NCBI RefSeq assembly: GCF_900168065.1
Contig: NZ_FUZZ01000001.1
Span: forward strand, 2,848,623 to 2,912,622
Source of the DNA: Chitinophaga ginsengisegetis
GTDB taxonomy: Bacteria; Bacteroidota; Bacteroidia; Chitinophagales; Chitinophagaceae
Length of the DNA: 64,000 nt
Direction: 5' to 3'
Below are positions 35,583 to 47,147 of the stretch, piece by piece. A program made the translations under genes and the position numbers. How positions within the stretch are numbered: the stretch's first letter is position 1; each line of letters begins with the position of its first letter. The notes under the pieces were generated by a model that had not been told where the DNA came from, did no database searches, and saw only the letters and a list, made by a program, of their open reading frames with translations.

Positions 35583-36488
35583 ATGGTAAAAATTCCGCCA
35601 TATTTGAAAAAAGGTGATCTGATCGGAATTACCTGCTCCAGCAGCAAAATGGATCTGCAGGCAGCGGAGTATGCACGTGGCGTGCTCACTTCCTGGGGGT
35701 ACCGTGTACACCTCGGTATTACTGTAGGAACCAGCTTTCATAATTTTTCTGCGCCGGATGAACTGCGGCTGGAAGAATTGCAGGATATGCTGAATGATCC
35801 GGAGATAAAAGCAATTGTATTTGGCCGTGGTGGTTACGGCATGGTGTGTATCATTGATAAACTGGATTTTACCCGTTTCCGGAAACAGCCGAAATGGCTT
35901 TGCGGCTACAGTGATATTACCACCCTGCACTCGCATGTGCAGCGGCACTTTGGCATTGCCACGCTGCATTCTGTGATGTGCAGCGGTATTACGCCCGATA
36001 CGTTTGATAATGAATATACAGAAAGCCTGGCAGCAGCGCTGAGAGGGAAAGCTTACCGCTATTCCGCGCCGGCGCATCCGCTGAACAAGGAAGGGAAAAC
36101 CACCGGGATACTGGTAGGCGGTAATTTATCGATCCTGGCCAACCTTTCGGGTACGCCTTCACAAATCAATACCAAAGGAAAGATCCTGCTGCTGGAAGAT
36201 ATCGGTGAATACCGGTATAACATAGACCGGATGATGTATAACCTGAAACGCGCCGGGTGGCTCGACAAACTGGCCGGGCTGGTAGTGGGCGCCTTCACAG
36301 ATGGCAAAGAAACGGATACTCCTTTCGGACAGTCTGAATATGAAATTATCAGCAACCTTGTTAAAGACTACGAATTCCCTGTTTGTTTTGGTTTCCCGAG
36401 CGGGCACCAGGCGGCGAACTACTCGCTTAAACTGGGTGTGAAGCATGAACTGAAGATAGGGGCTAAAACGGTGTTGTCCGAGATATAA
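35583..36488 (+). CDS. LD-carboxypeptidase (peptidase S66)
   Basis: A 301-residue serine peptidase that trims the terminal D-Ala from L,D-tetrapeptides during murein recycling. The start IPPYLKKGDLIGITCSSS, the core FGRGGYGMVCIIDKLDF, WLCGYSDITTLHSHV and the nucleophile region GGNLSILANLSGT, plus the later LLLEDIGEYRYNIDRMMYNL and GFPSGHQAANYSLKLG, are all typical of LdcA. The catalytic Ser in most S66 enzymes lies in the GYSD element, present here. No signal peptide is seen, so it acts in the cytoplasm. Confidence 0.92.
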   Translation: MVKIPPYLKKGDLIGITCSSSKMDLQAAEYARGVLTSWGYRVHLGITVGTSFHNFSAPDELRLEELQDMLNDPEIKAIVFGRGGYGMVCIIDKLDFTRFRKQPKWLCGYSDITTLHSHVQRHFGIATLHSVMCSGITPDTFDNEYTESLAAALRGKAYRYSAPAHPLNKEGKTTGILVGGNLSILANLSGTPSQINTKGKILLLEDIGEYRYNIDRMMYNLKRAGWLDKLAGLVVGAFTDGKETDTPFGQSEYEIISNLVKDYEFPVCFGFPSGHQAANYSLKLGVKHELKIGAKTVLSEI

Positions 36489-36509
36489 CGGAAACGGGGT
36501 AACGTAATT

Positions 36510-36550
36510 AAAGTAAAAGGGGAAGGCCGGAGGTCTTCCCCTTTTGCTTT
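36510..36550. terminator. Bidirectional terminator between the LD-carboxypeptidase and ThiF-like genes
   Basis: A 16-bp stem (aaagtaaaaggggaag / cttccccttttgcttt, one G-T pair) has a 9-nt loop. It lies 22 nt past the LD-carboxypeptidase stop and next to the convergent ThiF-like gene stop. Confidence 0.88.
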
Positions 36551-36555
36551 AATTT

Positions 36556-37368
36556 TTAATCCTCCACATCCGGAACGATCTCCAGGCCGTATTCCTCTGC
36601 GGAGAGGACTCCGGCTGCGCGGATGCTTTCTATCGTTGCCGTATCCGGTTGCAGGTCGTGTACCTGGGTTTGGTTATGCAGGTAATCGATGCCATAAAAT
36701 TTACCGGCGATGCCTGCAGGAACACCGATCAGGTATTTCACTACTTCACAAACGATTTGGGTGCCGAGGGCGCCGTGAGTAGCGCCAATAGCTCCTGCAT
36801 CAAAATTGCGGTATTCTTCTGTGAGCGGCAATGCGCAACGGTAAGAAGCGGAGGTGGTACCATCCGGCATGGGCATATTGAAGCCGGCGAACCAGGCCAT
36901 CCAGTTATGTACTTCCCCGGTGATGTAAGGTTTGTTGTGTACCAGGCAGGCATCGTTGATCACCAGGTGGGTGGGCAGATGCTGGGTACAGTCTATCACA
37001 AGATCGAACCCTACCAGCATCATATTGATGGTGTCGGGTTTTACCTGCATGAGGATGGGATAATGTTTTGTATATGGATTTACTGCCCAGAGGCGGCTGG
37101 CAGCCATTTTTGCTTTGTGTTTGCGGATATCCTGCATCTGGTAGATGGGCTGACGGTGCATGTCTTCATCATTGATCACACCATAGTCCGCGATGCCGAT
37201 TACGCCTACTCCGCTGGCGCTGAGGTATTGTATCACCGGGCTTCCGAGGCCGCCGGCGCCTACTACCAATACGCGGGCTTCCTTCAGTTTTTCCTGCACG
37301 CTGATGCCCATACCCGGCACTGCAATAGGATTTTTGAAATGCTGTATTTCTTTTTCACTCAGTATCAT
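36556..37368 (-). CDS. ThiF/MoeB-like adenylyltransferase (divergent)
   Basis: A 270-residue E1-like protein. The ATP-binding start VLVVGAGGLGSPVIQYLSAS (residues 33-52) and the Arg/Gln element DEDMHRQPIYQMQDIRKHKA are typical of HesA/MoeB/ThiF enzymes that adenylate a small sulfur-carrier protein. Only one Cys of the usual zinc CxxC pairs can be seen (YRCALPL), and the C-terminal pair is missing, so the zinc site appears lost. It is not next to thiamine or molybdopterin genes; it starts 5 nt after a sensor kinase gene. An E1-like role is likely, but the partner is unknown. Confidence 0.82.
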   Translation of the reverse strand: MILSEKEIQHFKNPIAVPGMGISVQEKLKEARVLVVGAGGLGSPVIQYLSASGVGVIGIADYGVINDEDMHRQPIYQMQDIRKHKAKMAASRLWAVNPYTKHYPILMQVKPDTINMMLVGFDLVIDCTQHLPTHLVINDACLVHNKPYITGEVHNWMAWFAGFNMPMPDGTTSASYRCALPLTEEYRNFDAGAIGATHGALGTQIVCEVVKYLIGVPAGIAGKFYGIDYLHNQTQVHDLQPDTATIESIRAAGVLSAEEYGLEIVPDVED

Positions 37369-37373
37369 ATGCT

Positions 37374-38753
37374 TTATCCTTTATCCAGTTCCTGCGGAAA
37401 CTCGAGGGTAAATTTACTTCCTTTACCTACTACGCTTTCCACTTTAATTTTTCCTTTATGCGCGTCTACAATGGCCTTTACATAAGTGAGTCCGAGACCG
37501 AAGCCTTTTACGTTATGTACGTTGCCGGTATGTGCGCGGTAGAACTTTTCAAAGATACGTGAAATAGTATCGCGGCTCATACCGATACCGTTGTCGGCAA
37601 TCACGATGAACAGGCTTTTGCGGGTATTATAGGTTTGTATTCTTATCTCCAGCTGATCGTTGGAATATTTGATGGCGTTATCCATCAGGTTGAAGATGAG
37701 ATTGGAGAAGTGTACATCATCTGCCATGATGATGGGGTTGATGGCATCCAGCTGAAGATCTACCACGCCATTTTTGGTGGCCAGCTGTAGCTGGAGGTTA
37801 TCGGCGGTGCTTTGGATAACGTTATGCACATCGGTAGCCTGGAGCTTCAGCGCTATTTCGTCTTTTTCCAGGAGGGCGGATTGCAGGATGCTTTCCACCT
37901 GTTTGTTCATGCGTTTATTTTCTTCTTTGATGATGCCGGAGAAATACTGGATTTTTTCCGGTTTTGACATCACTTTCTCATTCCTGATCGCATCTATGGC
38001 CAGGGAAATAGTGGCCAGGGGTGTTTTCAGTTCATGGGTCATATTGTTGATGAAGTCCGATTTTATTTCCGAGAGTTTTTTCTGGTTCAGCAGGGTGCGG
38101 ATGGTGAGTGCAAATGCCGTGATGATGATCATGGTAAACAGCACGCCACCCGAGATCATGATCCCTAATTGTTTGGCTACCGAATCATCGTTGGGCATGA
38201 TGATGTAAAGCTTTTCCGCCCGTGGATTAAAATCGTTTGATTCCGAGAGGAGGATTACCTGTACCCGGTAGTCTTTCTTTTCCTTGATGCTGTCTGCTTC
38301 ATTTTGCTGGAACATCTTTTCAAAGCCGGCAGACTGCATCCGGATGGTACCGAATTCTGATCCTGGTACGGTGCCGATGATAGCAAATTCGAAGCTGGAG
38401 CTATCGAGGTGATTTTTCCTCATATTGTTCTGAATACACCGTTTCACTTCCTGCACAGTAAAGAAGTCGCTAACGGAGGGCACGCTGTATTGGGGTACGC
38501 GGTTGATATCCAGGTTAAACCCTTTTGTGGCGGTTCCTTCCTTGTTGTCGAGCTTAAACATGATAGCAGCCTGGCGGCGGTACATCATATCGTTGTATAC
38601 GTCTCTTGACATACTCACGGCGCGCTGGAAGAGCTGATCCTGTTTGATATGCACGGCGCTGATAATCCAGCTGACCTGGATATAGATGATTCCGAGCAGG
38701 GACAAAGTGATCAGGATAACGATGACGGGGAAAATCTTCTTCAGTGGTATCAT
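37374..38753 (-). CDS. Membrane sensor histidine kinase
   Basis: A 459-residue kinase. It has an N-terminal membrane helix (VIVILITLSLLGIIYIQVSW), a periplasmic domain of about 180 residues, a second helix near 205-225, a HisKA domain with phospho-acceptor His near residue 239 (MTHELKTPLATIS), and a HATPase domain with N, G1 and G2 boxes (NLMDNAIKYSND, VIADNGIGMS, GFGLGLTYVKAIVDAHKG). No response regulator is adjacent. A -7 candidate (CAAAGATA, 38782-38789 on the other strand) lies upstream. The ThiF-like gene follows after 5 nt. Confidence 0.92.
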   Translation of the reverse strand: MIPLKKIFPVIVILITLSLLGIIYIQVSWIISAVHIKQDQLFQRAVSMSRDVYNDMMYRRQAAIMFKLDNKEGTATKGFNLDINRVPQYSVPSVSDFFTVQEVKRCIQNNMRKNHLDSSSFEFAIIGTVPGSEFGTIRMQSAGFEKMFQQNEADSIKEKKDYRVQVILLSESNDFNPRAEKLYIIMPNDDSVAKQLGIMISGGVLFTMIIITAFALTIRTLLNQKKLSEIKSDFINNMTHELKTPLATISLAIDAIRNEKVMSKPEKIQYFSGIIKEENKRMNKQVESILQSALLEKDEIALKLQATDVHNVIQSTADNLQLQLATKNGVVDLQLDAINPIIMADDVHFSNLIFNLMDNAIKYSNDQLEIRIQTYNTRKSLFIVIADNGIGMSRDTISRIFEKFYRAHTGNVHNVKGFGLGLTYVKAIVDAHKGKIKVESVVGKGSKFTLEFPQELDKG

Positions 38754-38952
38754 GTAAGTTTTTGTCAGGCTTTAATTATCTCAAAGATAAGCGCATAGAA
38801 ATATTAAAATATGTTAAAAAAGATGTTTGCTATAGCAACTATGATACAAAATTCCAGACGGCATATTGCCTCTGTGCTTATTCTCCGCAATACAACATCA
38901 CTTTAACGTAATTTTAACTGGGTACTGCTGATTTTATTAATGCTTCTTTCCT

Positions 38953-38960
38953 TACCTTTG
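38953..38960 (+). promoter_or_regulatory. -7 element of a possible small-RNA promoter
   Basis: TACCTTTG matches TAnnTTTG exactly. No clear TTTG lies at the expected -33 position, so the promoter call is tentative. Confidence 0.45.
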
Positions 38961-38964
38961 CTTC

Positions 38965-39107
38965 AGAATCTTGGTACTAAATTTGATTAGTTCAGGATCA
39001 TAACAAAGTAATTAAACTTTCTACATACATCGATGTGGATTCGTTCCATAAGCGATTTAGATTTTGGTTGATAAAATGGTAAGGAGGTTTTCTAGCCTCC
39101 TTTTTTT
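38965..39107 (+). ncRNA. Candidate small RNA, about 140 nt
   Basis: About 140 nt lie between an exact TAnnTTTG element and a strong hairpin-plus-T-run terminator (39081-39107), with no ORF and no adjacent gene that the terminator could serve. The nearest same-strand gene starts 89 nt later with its own -7 element. A short palindrome, acatcgatgt (around 39027), lies inside. I recognise no known RNA family. The boundaries are estimates. Confidence 0.5.
39081..39107 (+). terminator. Orphan terminator of the candidate small RNA
   Basis: A 7-bp stem (aaggagg / cctcctt) has an 8-nt loop, followed by a T-run. It has no protein gene upstream on the same strand. Confidence 0.82.
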
Positions 39108-39195
39108 ATTTTTCCTACTTTCCTCTTTAATTTTCTTTTTTCTTTACTATTCAATCATTTAGTTAAATTTGAACAGGCTATAAAATTGTTTGTCT

Positions 39196-39747
39196 ATGGT
39201 AACTTTGTCGCCCGGCATTTTGCTGATAGCTGATCCATTTTTGAAAGATCCAAATTTTGCGCGCACGGTAGTACTCCTTTGTGATTACCAGGAAAAAGGC
39301 AGTTTTGGCTTTGTAATCAATAAGTTGTTTGATCAAACGCTTAGTGATCTTGTGCCTGAGGTATTGATTAGTAATATCCCGGTGTATTATGGCGGTCCTG
39401 TACAGATGGATACCATTCATTTTGTGCACCGGCATCCGGAGCTGATCGGCGGCGGGCAGGAGATACTGCCTGGCGTGTTCTGGGGTGGCAGGTTTGACCA
39501 TGTGGTGGACGCCATCAATAAGGGGTTACTGGAGCCTAATAAGGTAAAATTCTTTATTGGCTATTCCGGCTGGACCGAGGGTCAGCTGGATGAAGAGGTA
39601 AAGGAGAAATCCTGGATCCTGTCTGACACCGATACTTCACTGATATTTGAGCGCAGGGAGCAGCAAATATGGCAGCAATCCCTTAAAAATCTTGGCAGTA
39701 CCTTTGCCATGATGGCAAATTATCCAATTGATCCTTCCTTAAATTAA
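39196..39747 (+). CDS. YqgE/AlgH family protein (UPF0301)
   Basis: A 183-residue protein. The conserved start GILLIADPFLKDPNFARTVVLLC, the GSFGFVINK region, VYYGGPVQMDTIHFVHR and FFIGYSGWTEGQL are all UPF0301 features. The biochemical role is not established. The ATG at 39196 is preferred over a TTG two codons earlier. A perfect -7 element (TAAATTTG at 39164) lies 24 nt upstream. It stands alone between the candidate small RNA and a hairpin-rich gap. Confidence 0.9.
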   Translation: MVTLSPGILLIADPFLKDPNFARTVVLLCDYQEKGSFGFVINKLFDQTLSDLVPEVLISNIPVYYGGPVQMDTIHFVHRHPELIGGGQEILPGVFWGGRFDHVVDAINKGLLEPNKVKFFIGYSGWTEGQLDEEVKEKSWILSDTDTSLIFERREQQIWQQSLKNLGSTFAMMANYPIDPSLN

Positions 39748-40050
39748 TGGTAATATTCTGACACAGAAGGAGATGGGCTGGGCTTGGTATTTAAAGTGAA
39801 AAATGAACAGGAGGAATGCTGTTTATTTAAAACAAATTAAATATCTTGCTAAAGTAATTGGTGAATCAAACCAGCTACATAGCCCGTTTTCAGGTAATTT
39901 AATAACCGATAAGATACACCTATGAAGGCAAAACCTATGAAAATTGTTTGCTCCTTCTATAGACCGATACCAGCATTTACCTGATCACTAACTGATTATC
40001 GTCAAAGGCATATTCATTAGGTAATATAAACAGCCTTGATGAGGCTGTCT

Positions 40051-40115
40051 ATTAATGTACATGTAGTTACTGCGGCTATCCCGTATAGCCGTGCAGGTAA
40101 TGTATTGTACATAAT
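40051..40115. repeat. 65-nt imperfect inverted repeat
   Basis: Left arm attaatgtac...ggctat and right arm atagcc...gtacataat pair over about 25 bp with small bulges around a cccgt loop (40079-40083). The shape is that of a REP-like element or a structured RNA. A second hairpin (cccggtggacag / ctgtcc + accggg) follows at 40130. Confidence 0.6.
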
Positions 40116-40191
40116 GAATAGGAGGAAATCCCGGTGGACAGTCCTGTCCTTAACCGGGTCATCTAAGATTGGAATAGTTAGGACAAAACGA

Positions 40192-40215
40192 AGGCCGGGT
40201 ATTCTTACCCGGCCT
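40192..40215 (-). terminator. Terminator of atpDC
   Basis: A perfect 10-bp stem (aggccgggta / tacccggcct) has a 4-nt loop, followed by cgttttg on the minus strand. It lies 25 nt past the atpC stop. Confidence 0.85.
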
Positions 40216-40239
40216 GGTTATTATATTTTGCTGGTATGC

Positions 40240-40497
40240 TTATTTTTCCACTGCTACAGCGCCTTCTACGAGTACGGTAGCCTTATTGCGCAACACTTCC
40301 ACGAATCCGCCGCTGATGGTATAGAACTCTGCATGAGCTTTATCTTTCAGCACTTTCATTTTACCATTTCCGAGGGCTGCAATTAATGGCGCATGTTTAT
40401 CCAGTATTTCAAAAGAACCGTCAATGCCCGGCAGTTGTACTCCGTACACTTCTCCGGCATATATTTTTCTTTCAGGTGTTAATACTTCTAATAGCAT
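40240..40497 (-). CDS. atpC: ATP synthase F1 epsilon subunit (short form)
   Basis: An 85-residue protein equal to the N-terminal beta-sandwich of epsilon: LEVLTPERKIYAGEVYGVQLPGIDG, FEILDKHAPLIAALGNG and FYTISGGFVEVLRNKATVL. The C-terminal helical hairpin, which in many bacteria inhibits ATP hydrolysis, is absent. The subunit still links gamma to the c-ring in the F1Fo motor. It is 60 nt after atpD, and the rest of the atp genes are elsewhere. Short epsilon is common in Bacteroidota (from memory), so I do not regard it as truncated by mutation. Confidence 0.93.
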   Translation of the reverse strand: MLLEVLTPERKIYAGEVYGVQLPGIDGSFEILDKHAPLIAALGNGKMKVLKDKAHAEFYTISGGFVEVLRNKATVLVEGAVAVEK

Positions 40498-40557
40498 GTT
40501 GATGATCGTAAATGGTGAAGGGTAATGATCCCGGCGGAACCGGGATCATTGACTTAA

Positions 40558-42404
<1,847 letters not shown>

Positions 42405-43631
42405 ATGATGAAATCAAACAGTGAACAATCCCGAAGGTCATTCCTCGGCAACCTTTCCAAAGCAGGATTACTGGGCATCACCGGAATTGTACCGGCTGCC
42501 GCCAAAGCTGGCATCCTGTCAGCAACATCACCCACAGCCGCACCAGAACACGCTTTTCTCTGCAAACCTTATCTCCAGTATCCCGGCCCGCACACCATTT
42601 CCGTGATGTGGCTCACCAGCCGCCCCTGCTACAGCTGGGTGGAATATGGAACAGACGGCCAGCTGAACAAAAAAGCACACCGGGTTACCAACGGACTGGT
42701 AGACGCCAATAACCGCCTCCACCGCATAGAGCTGGAACAGTTGGAACCGGGGAAAAAGTATAGTTATAAGGTGTGCTCAAAAGATATTGTTTCCTTTGAA
42801 CCGTATAAGCTCACCTATGGCGAAACGATAGAAAGCGCTACCTATACTTTTACGGCCCCCGATCCGCAGGCGAAGGAAGTTTCCTGGGTAATCATTAATG
42901 ATATCCACGACCGGCCGGCTTCTATCCCTCACCTGATGAAGCTGAACGGCGATGATCCGTATGATTTCGTGTTTTTTAACGGAGATGTATTTGACTACCA
43001 GGCCGATGAGCAACAAATCATTGACCATATGCTCACTCCCTGCGGCGATACCTTTTCCACACAAACCCCGTTCATGTATGTGCGGGGAAATCACGAAACC
43101 CGTGGCAAATATGCCCGGGAATGGCACCAGTATTTTGATAACCCGGGCCACAACAACTATTTCACGTTTAACATAGGGCCTGTGTCGGCGATAGTGCTGG
43201 ATACAGGAGAAGATAAAGAAGATGAACATCCCGTATATGCAGGCATCGTTGACTTCGACGCCTACCGGGAACAACAGGCCCGCTGGCTGGAACAACAGCT
43301 GCAAAGCCCTGCTTTCCGGAAAGCAAAACATAAGGTAGTGATGATGCACATCCCGCACTATCAATCCGGCGAATGGCATGGCGTAAAACATTGCCGCGAA
43401 ATGTTTGGCGGCCTCTTTAACAAACATAAAATTGATATCCTCATTTGCGGCCATACCCACAAATACGGTGTGTATGCCCCGGCAAAAGGACAGCATGAAT
43501 ACCCGCTTATTATTGGCGGCGGGCCAAAAGATGGGAATCGTACCCTGATAAAGATAAAAGCCGATCAGCAGAAACTGGTATTAACCATGCTGAGAGACGA
43601 CGGCACAAAAGTGGGTGAGTACACCGTGTAA
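42405..43631 (+). CDS. Tat-exported metallophosphoesterase, purple acid phosphatase-like
   Basis: A 408-residue protein. A twin-arginine signal (SRRSFLGNLSKAGLLGI, residues 9-25) predicts folded export. An N-terminal fibronectin-like domain (residues 55-150) with PYLQYPGPHTISVMWLT resembles the purple acid phosphatase lid. The calcineurin-like core has metal-ligand motifs: NDIHD, NGDVFDY, RGNHETRG, MHIPHY and CGHTHKY. It should hydrolyse phosphate esters in the periplasm; the substrate is unknown. It stands alone and ends at a strong convergent terminator. Confidence 0.9.
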   Translation: MMKSNSEQSRRSFLGNLSKAGLLGITGIVPAAAKAGILSATSPTAAPEHAFLCKPYLQYPGPHTISVMWLTSRPCYSWVEYGTDGQLNKKAHRVTNGLVDANNRLHRIELEQLEPGKKYSYKVCSKDIVSFEPYKLTYGETIESATYTFTAPDPQAKEVSWVIINDIHDRPASIPHLMKLNGDDPYDFVFFNGDVFDYQADEQQIIDHMLTPCGDTFSTQTPFMYVRGNHETRGKYAREWHQYFDNPGHNNYFTFNIGPVSAIVLDTGEDKEDEHPVYAGIVDFDAYREQQARWLEQQLQSPAFRKAKHKVVMMHIPHYQSGEWHGVKHCREMFGGLFNKHKIDILICGHTHKYGVYAPAKGQHEYPLIIGGGPKDGNRTLIKIKADQQKLVLTMLRDDGTKVGEYTV

Positions 43632-43635
43632 GTAC

Positions 43636-43665
43636 AAAATGGCGGAGTGGGGACTCCGCCATTTT
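43636..43665. terminator. Bidirectional terminator between the phosphoesterase and DUF4349 genes
   Basis: A perfect 13-bp stem (aaaatggcggagt / actccgccatttt) has a 4-nt GGGG loop and lies 4 nt past the phosphoesterase stop and just before the convergent DUF4349 stop. Confidence 0.92.
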
Positions 43666-43668
43666 ATT

Positions 43669-44544
43669 TTAGTCCTTTTTAAGAGACAGGATCCAGCCAT
43701 TCACCAGTTCCCACAATTTCAGTAAAAACCACGCGCCTCCTGCGGTAAAGAAAATTGCCGCTACCAGCACTGCATAGTATTTGATAGTCCATTCCAGCGC
43801 TACTTTCACACGGGTAATAAAAGCAATGCCTTTCACGGCAGCGCCTTCATACATGGCGAACTGCACGGTACAAAACTCATTTTCTTCTGCAAAGTTACCC
43901 AGTTCTACTCCCAGGCCCTGTAACTCCTTCTCCACTTCATAGATCTGGTTATGCAGCTGGATAAAGTCTTCTATTTTTCCTTCTTTCTTTTTCAGTTCAT
44001 TAAAATAAACCAGTGAATTTTCCAGGGAAACCTTTTGGGCATTGAGTTTACGGTATTCGCTGGTTTTATCTGTTTTGGTTATTTCGGTAGATTTGATTTC
44101 ACCAATCCCTTGTGTTGCCTGGTAAAACGAGTCGAATTTTTCCGGCGAAACACCTATCAGCATTTGTACCTGGCGGTTCCCGCTGTTGCCGGATTGCTGC
44201 TCGTACTGCACAATGGCATCAAATTTTTTGATGGTGCGGTGCAGCAGTTTTTCATCTTCTGAAAACTGTGATGATTTCGCCCGCACGTTGGCTACCTTTT
44301 CATACTTCTGATTACCGGAGATCATATCCGGTGCATTATTCTGCGGATTGAACGCTTTTACTTTTTCAGACGCATAATTCTTCCGGTGTTTCATTACGCC
44401 GGATAAAAAATCACCACCACCGGATTCCTCGTACTGGCGGCTTTTATACAGGTAGCCATACGTGATCCTGCACAGGAACATTACTACAAAAATGGTTATA
44501 AACGTAAGGGTTACACGACGGAGCTTTTGTTTAAAAGTAAGCAT
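43669..44544 (-). CDS. DUF4349 membrane protein
   Basis: A 291-residue protein with an N-terminal membrane helix (LTFITIFVVMFLCRITYGYL), a soluble central domain, a long coiled-coil region (SLENSLVYFNELKKKEGKIEDF, then a heptad-like LHNQIYEVEKELQGLG) and a C-terminal helix (YYAVLVAAIFFTAGGAWFLL). The order of coiled coil between two helices matches DUF4349, of unknown function. The ATG at 44544 follows the pnuC stop by 4 nt; the longer frame would overlap pnuC by 62 nt. It is co-transcribed with pnuC. Confidence 0.85.
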   Translation of the reverse strand: MLTFKQKLRRVTLTFITIFVVMFLCRITYGYLYKSRQYEESGGGDFLSGVMKHRKNYASEKVKAFNPQNNAPDMISGNQKYEKVANVRAKSSQFSEDEKLLHRTIKKFDAIVQYEQQSGNSGNRQVQMLIGVSPEKFDSFYQATQGIGEIKSTEITKTDKTSEYRKLNAQKVSLENSLVYFNELKKKEGKIEDFIQLHNQIYEVEKELQGLGVELGNFAEENEFCTVQFAMYEGAAVKGIAFITRVKVALEWTIKYYAVLVAAIFFTAGGAWFLLKLWELVNGWILSLKKD

Positions 44545-44548
44545 AGGG

Positions 44549-45196
44549 TTATTTATTGATGAGTTGTTGTTGGTATGTTTTCCACCACTTTGCCAGTCCC
44601 ATAGCGGCAATGATGAACAAAATAAAGTACTCTATTCCAAGAAACTTTACATCTTTCTGAAAATAAATAAAGGTAGCTATAGCATCTACCGTTACCCATA
44701 GCAGCCAGTTTTCCCAGATCCTTTTAGCCAGCAGGATATTGGCGATCACGCTTAAAACGGCCACCAGTGAATCGGTATAAGGCCATGCCGCTGGATGTTC
44801 GAATACGCGCGGCCACCACAGGTGCAACCGGCTGATAATATAACCCGTAGCGGCAGACAACAGCAGGGCAGCGATTCCCAGCCACCAGCGGGAACGGTTT
44901 GACAGTGCATACACGGGTTCATTTTCCGGTTGCTTCCTGTACCAGAAGATCCATCCGTACACGCCGGTGGCAAAGAAGTATACCTGCAGGAACATATCTG
45001 CATACAACTGCAACTGCCAGAACAGTACAAAGAAACAACTCACATTGATCAATCCTACCGGCCAGGTGAGGATATGATCTCTTGCAGCCAGCCATACACA
45101 CAATAAGCCGGTAACGGTACCTATAAACTCCACGTAACTGACGGAATACCCCAGCGTTGTAAAGAAAATATGATGAATACTGAAAAAGGAAGCCAT
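44549..45196 (-). CDS. pnuC: PnuC-family nicotinamide riboside transporter
   Basis: A 215-residue membrane protein with about seven helices. The start FIGTVTGLLCVWLAARDHILTW-type segment (GLLCVWLAARDH), the WPVGLINVSCFFVLFWQ element and LQVYFFATGVYGWIFWY are diagnostic. It lets nicotinamide riboside diffuse in, where phosphorylation traps it. Some PnuC relatives carry thiamine instead, but I find no TPP riboswitch upstream. A perfect 9-bp inverted repeat lies 69-95 nt upstream. DUF4349 follows after 4 nt. Confidence 0.9.
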   Translation of the reverse strand: MASFFSIHHIFFTTLGYSVSYVEFIGTVTGLLCVWLAARDHILTWPVGLINVSCFFVLFWQLQLYADMFLQVYFFATGVYGWIFWYRKQPENEPVYALSNRSRWWLGIAALLLSAATGYIISRLHLWWPRVFEHPAAWPYTDSLVAVLSVIANILLAKRIWENWLLWVTVDAIATFIYFQKDVKFLGIEYFILFIIAAMGLAKWWKTYQQQLINK

Positions 45197-45526
45197 CTTT
45201 GAATTTAAGTGAGCTGTTGCAATATTACAGGAATGTTTTATTATTCCGTATATGCTTCTGTTATCCGCTGTAATGCAAGCTCTTACAGCGGTTACGAAAT
45301 TGGAATCATTTTTGTCTTATACGGTATATAGCGCGGTAACTGCAGAAAAGCGTTATAAAAATTTTAACATAATCCTTTAACAATTTAAAATGATTCCGCC
45401 TTCTATACTTTATTCACAGACCATAAAAAAATGCTTGTCGATATAAATACAATTTTACCACAGCATTCATTACATCTCCAGAGTCTTACAAACAACAACA
45501 CCTCTCAGGACTAAAAAACAGGAGTT
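45197..45526. other. Divergent intergenic region between pnuC and the DUF6600 gene
   Basis: It holds an inverted repeat at 45265-45291. No clear TAnnTTTG element was found on either strand. I see nothing else in the AT-rich remainder. Confidence 0.55.
45265..45291. promoter_or_regulatory. Perfect 9-bp inverted repeat upstream of pnuC
   Basis: CCGCTGTAA (45265-45273) and TTACAGCGG (45283-45291) are separated by 9 nt. It could be an operator or an RNA hairpin in the pnuC leader; it has no T-run. Confidence 0.5.
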
Positions 45527-47053
<1,527 letters not shown>

Positions 47054-47071
47054 ACCTCCTTTGATATAATG

Positions 47072-47146
47072 AAAGTACGAATGATAACAGCGGCAAAGAT
47101 GTTTGTGAGATTACATCATTAATGCCCTGTATATCATTCGTACTTT
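47072..47146. terminator. Long-loop inverted repeat between the DUF6600 and GNAT genes
   Basis: The arms aaagtacgaatgata (47072-47086) and tatcattcgtacttt (47132-47146) are perfect over 15 bp with a 45-nt loop. T-runs follow on the plus strand. It lies between two convergent stops and is probably a bidirectional terminator. Confidence 0.65.
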
Positions 47147-47147
47147 T

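Larger units (their letters stand above)
38754..39195. other. Intergenic region with a candidate small RNA
   Basis: This region separates the kinase (minus) from yqgE (plus). It holds a kinase -7 element, a candidate small RNA (38965-39107) and the yqgE -7 element TAAATTTG at 39164-39171. No protein-coding ORF of support is present. Confidence 0.6.
39748..40239. other. Long gap between yqgE and atpC with several hairpins
   Basis: No convincing gene is present. Four inverted repeats lie at 40030-40048, 40051-40115, 40130-40158 and 40192-40215; the last is the atpC terminator. The remaining 39748-40029 is AT-rich with no pattern that I can see. Confidence 0.6.

Noticed and set aside
40240..40497. 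atpC as a broken gene
   Set aside because: The short epsilon without the C-terminal helices is usual in Bacteroidota and the gene has intact start, stop and terminator.
45197..45300. TPP riboswitch upstream of pnuC
   Set aside because: The conserved CUGAGA and ACCUG parts of the TPP aptamer are not present on the minus strand.
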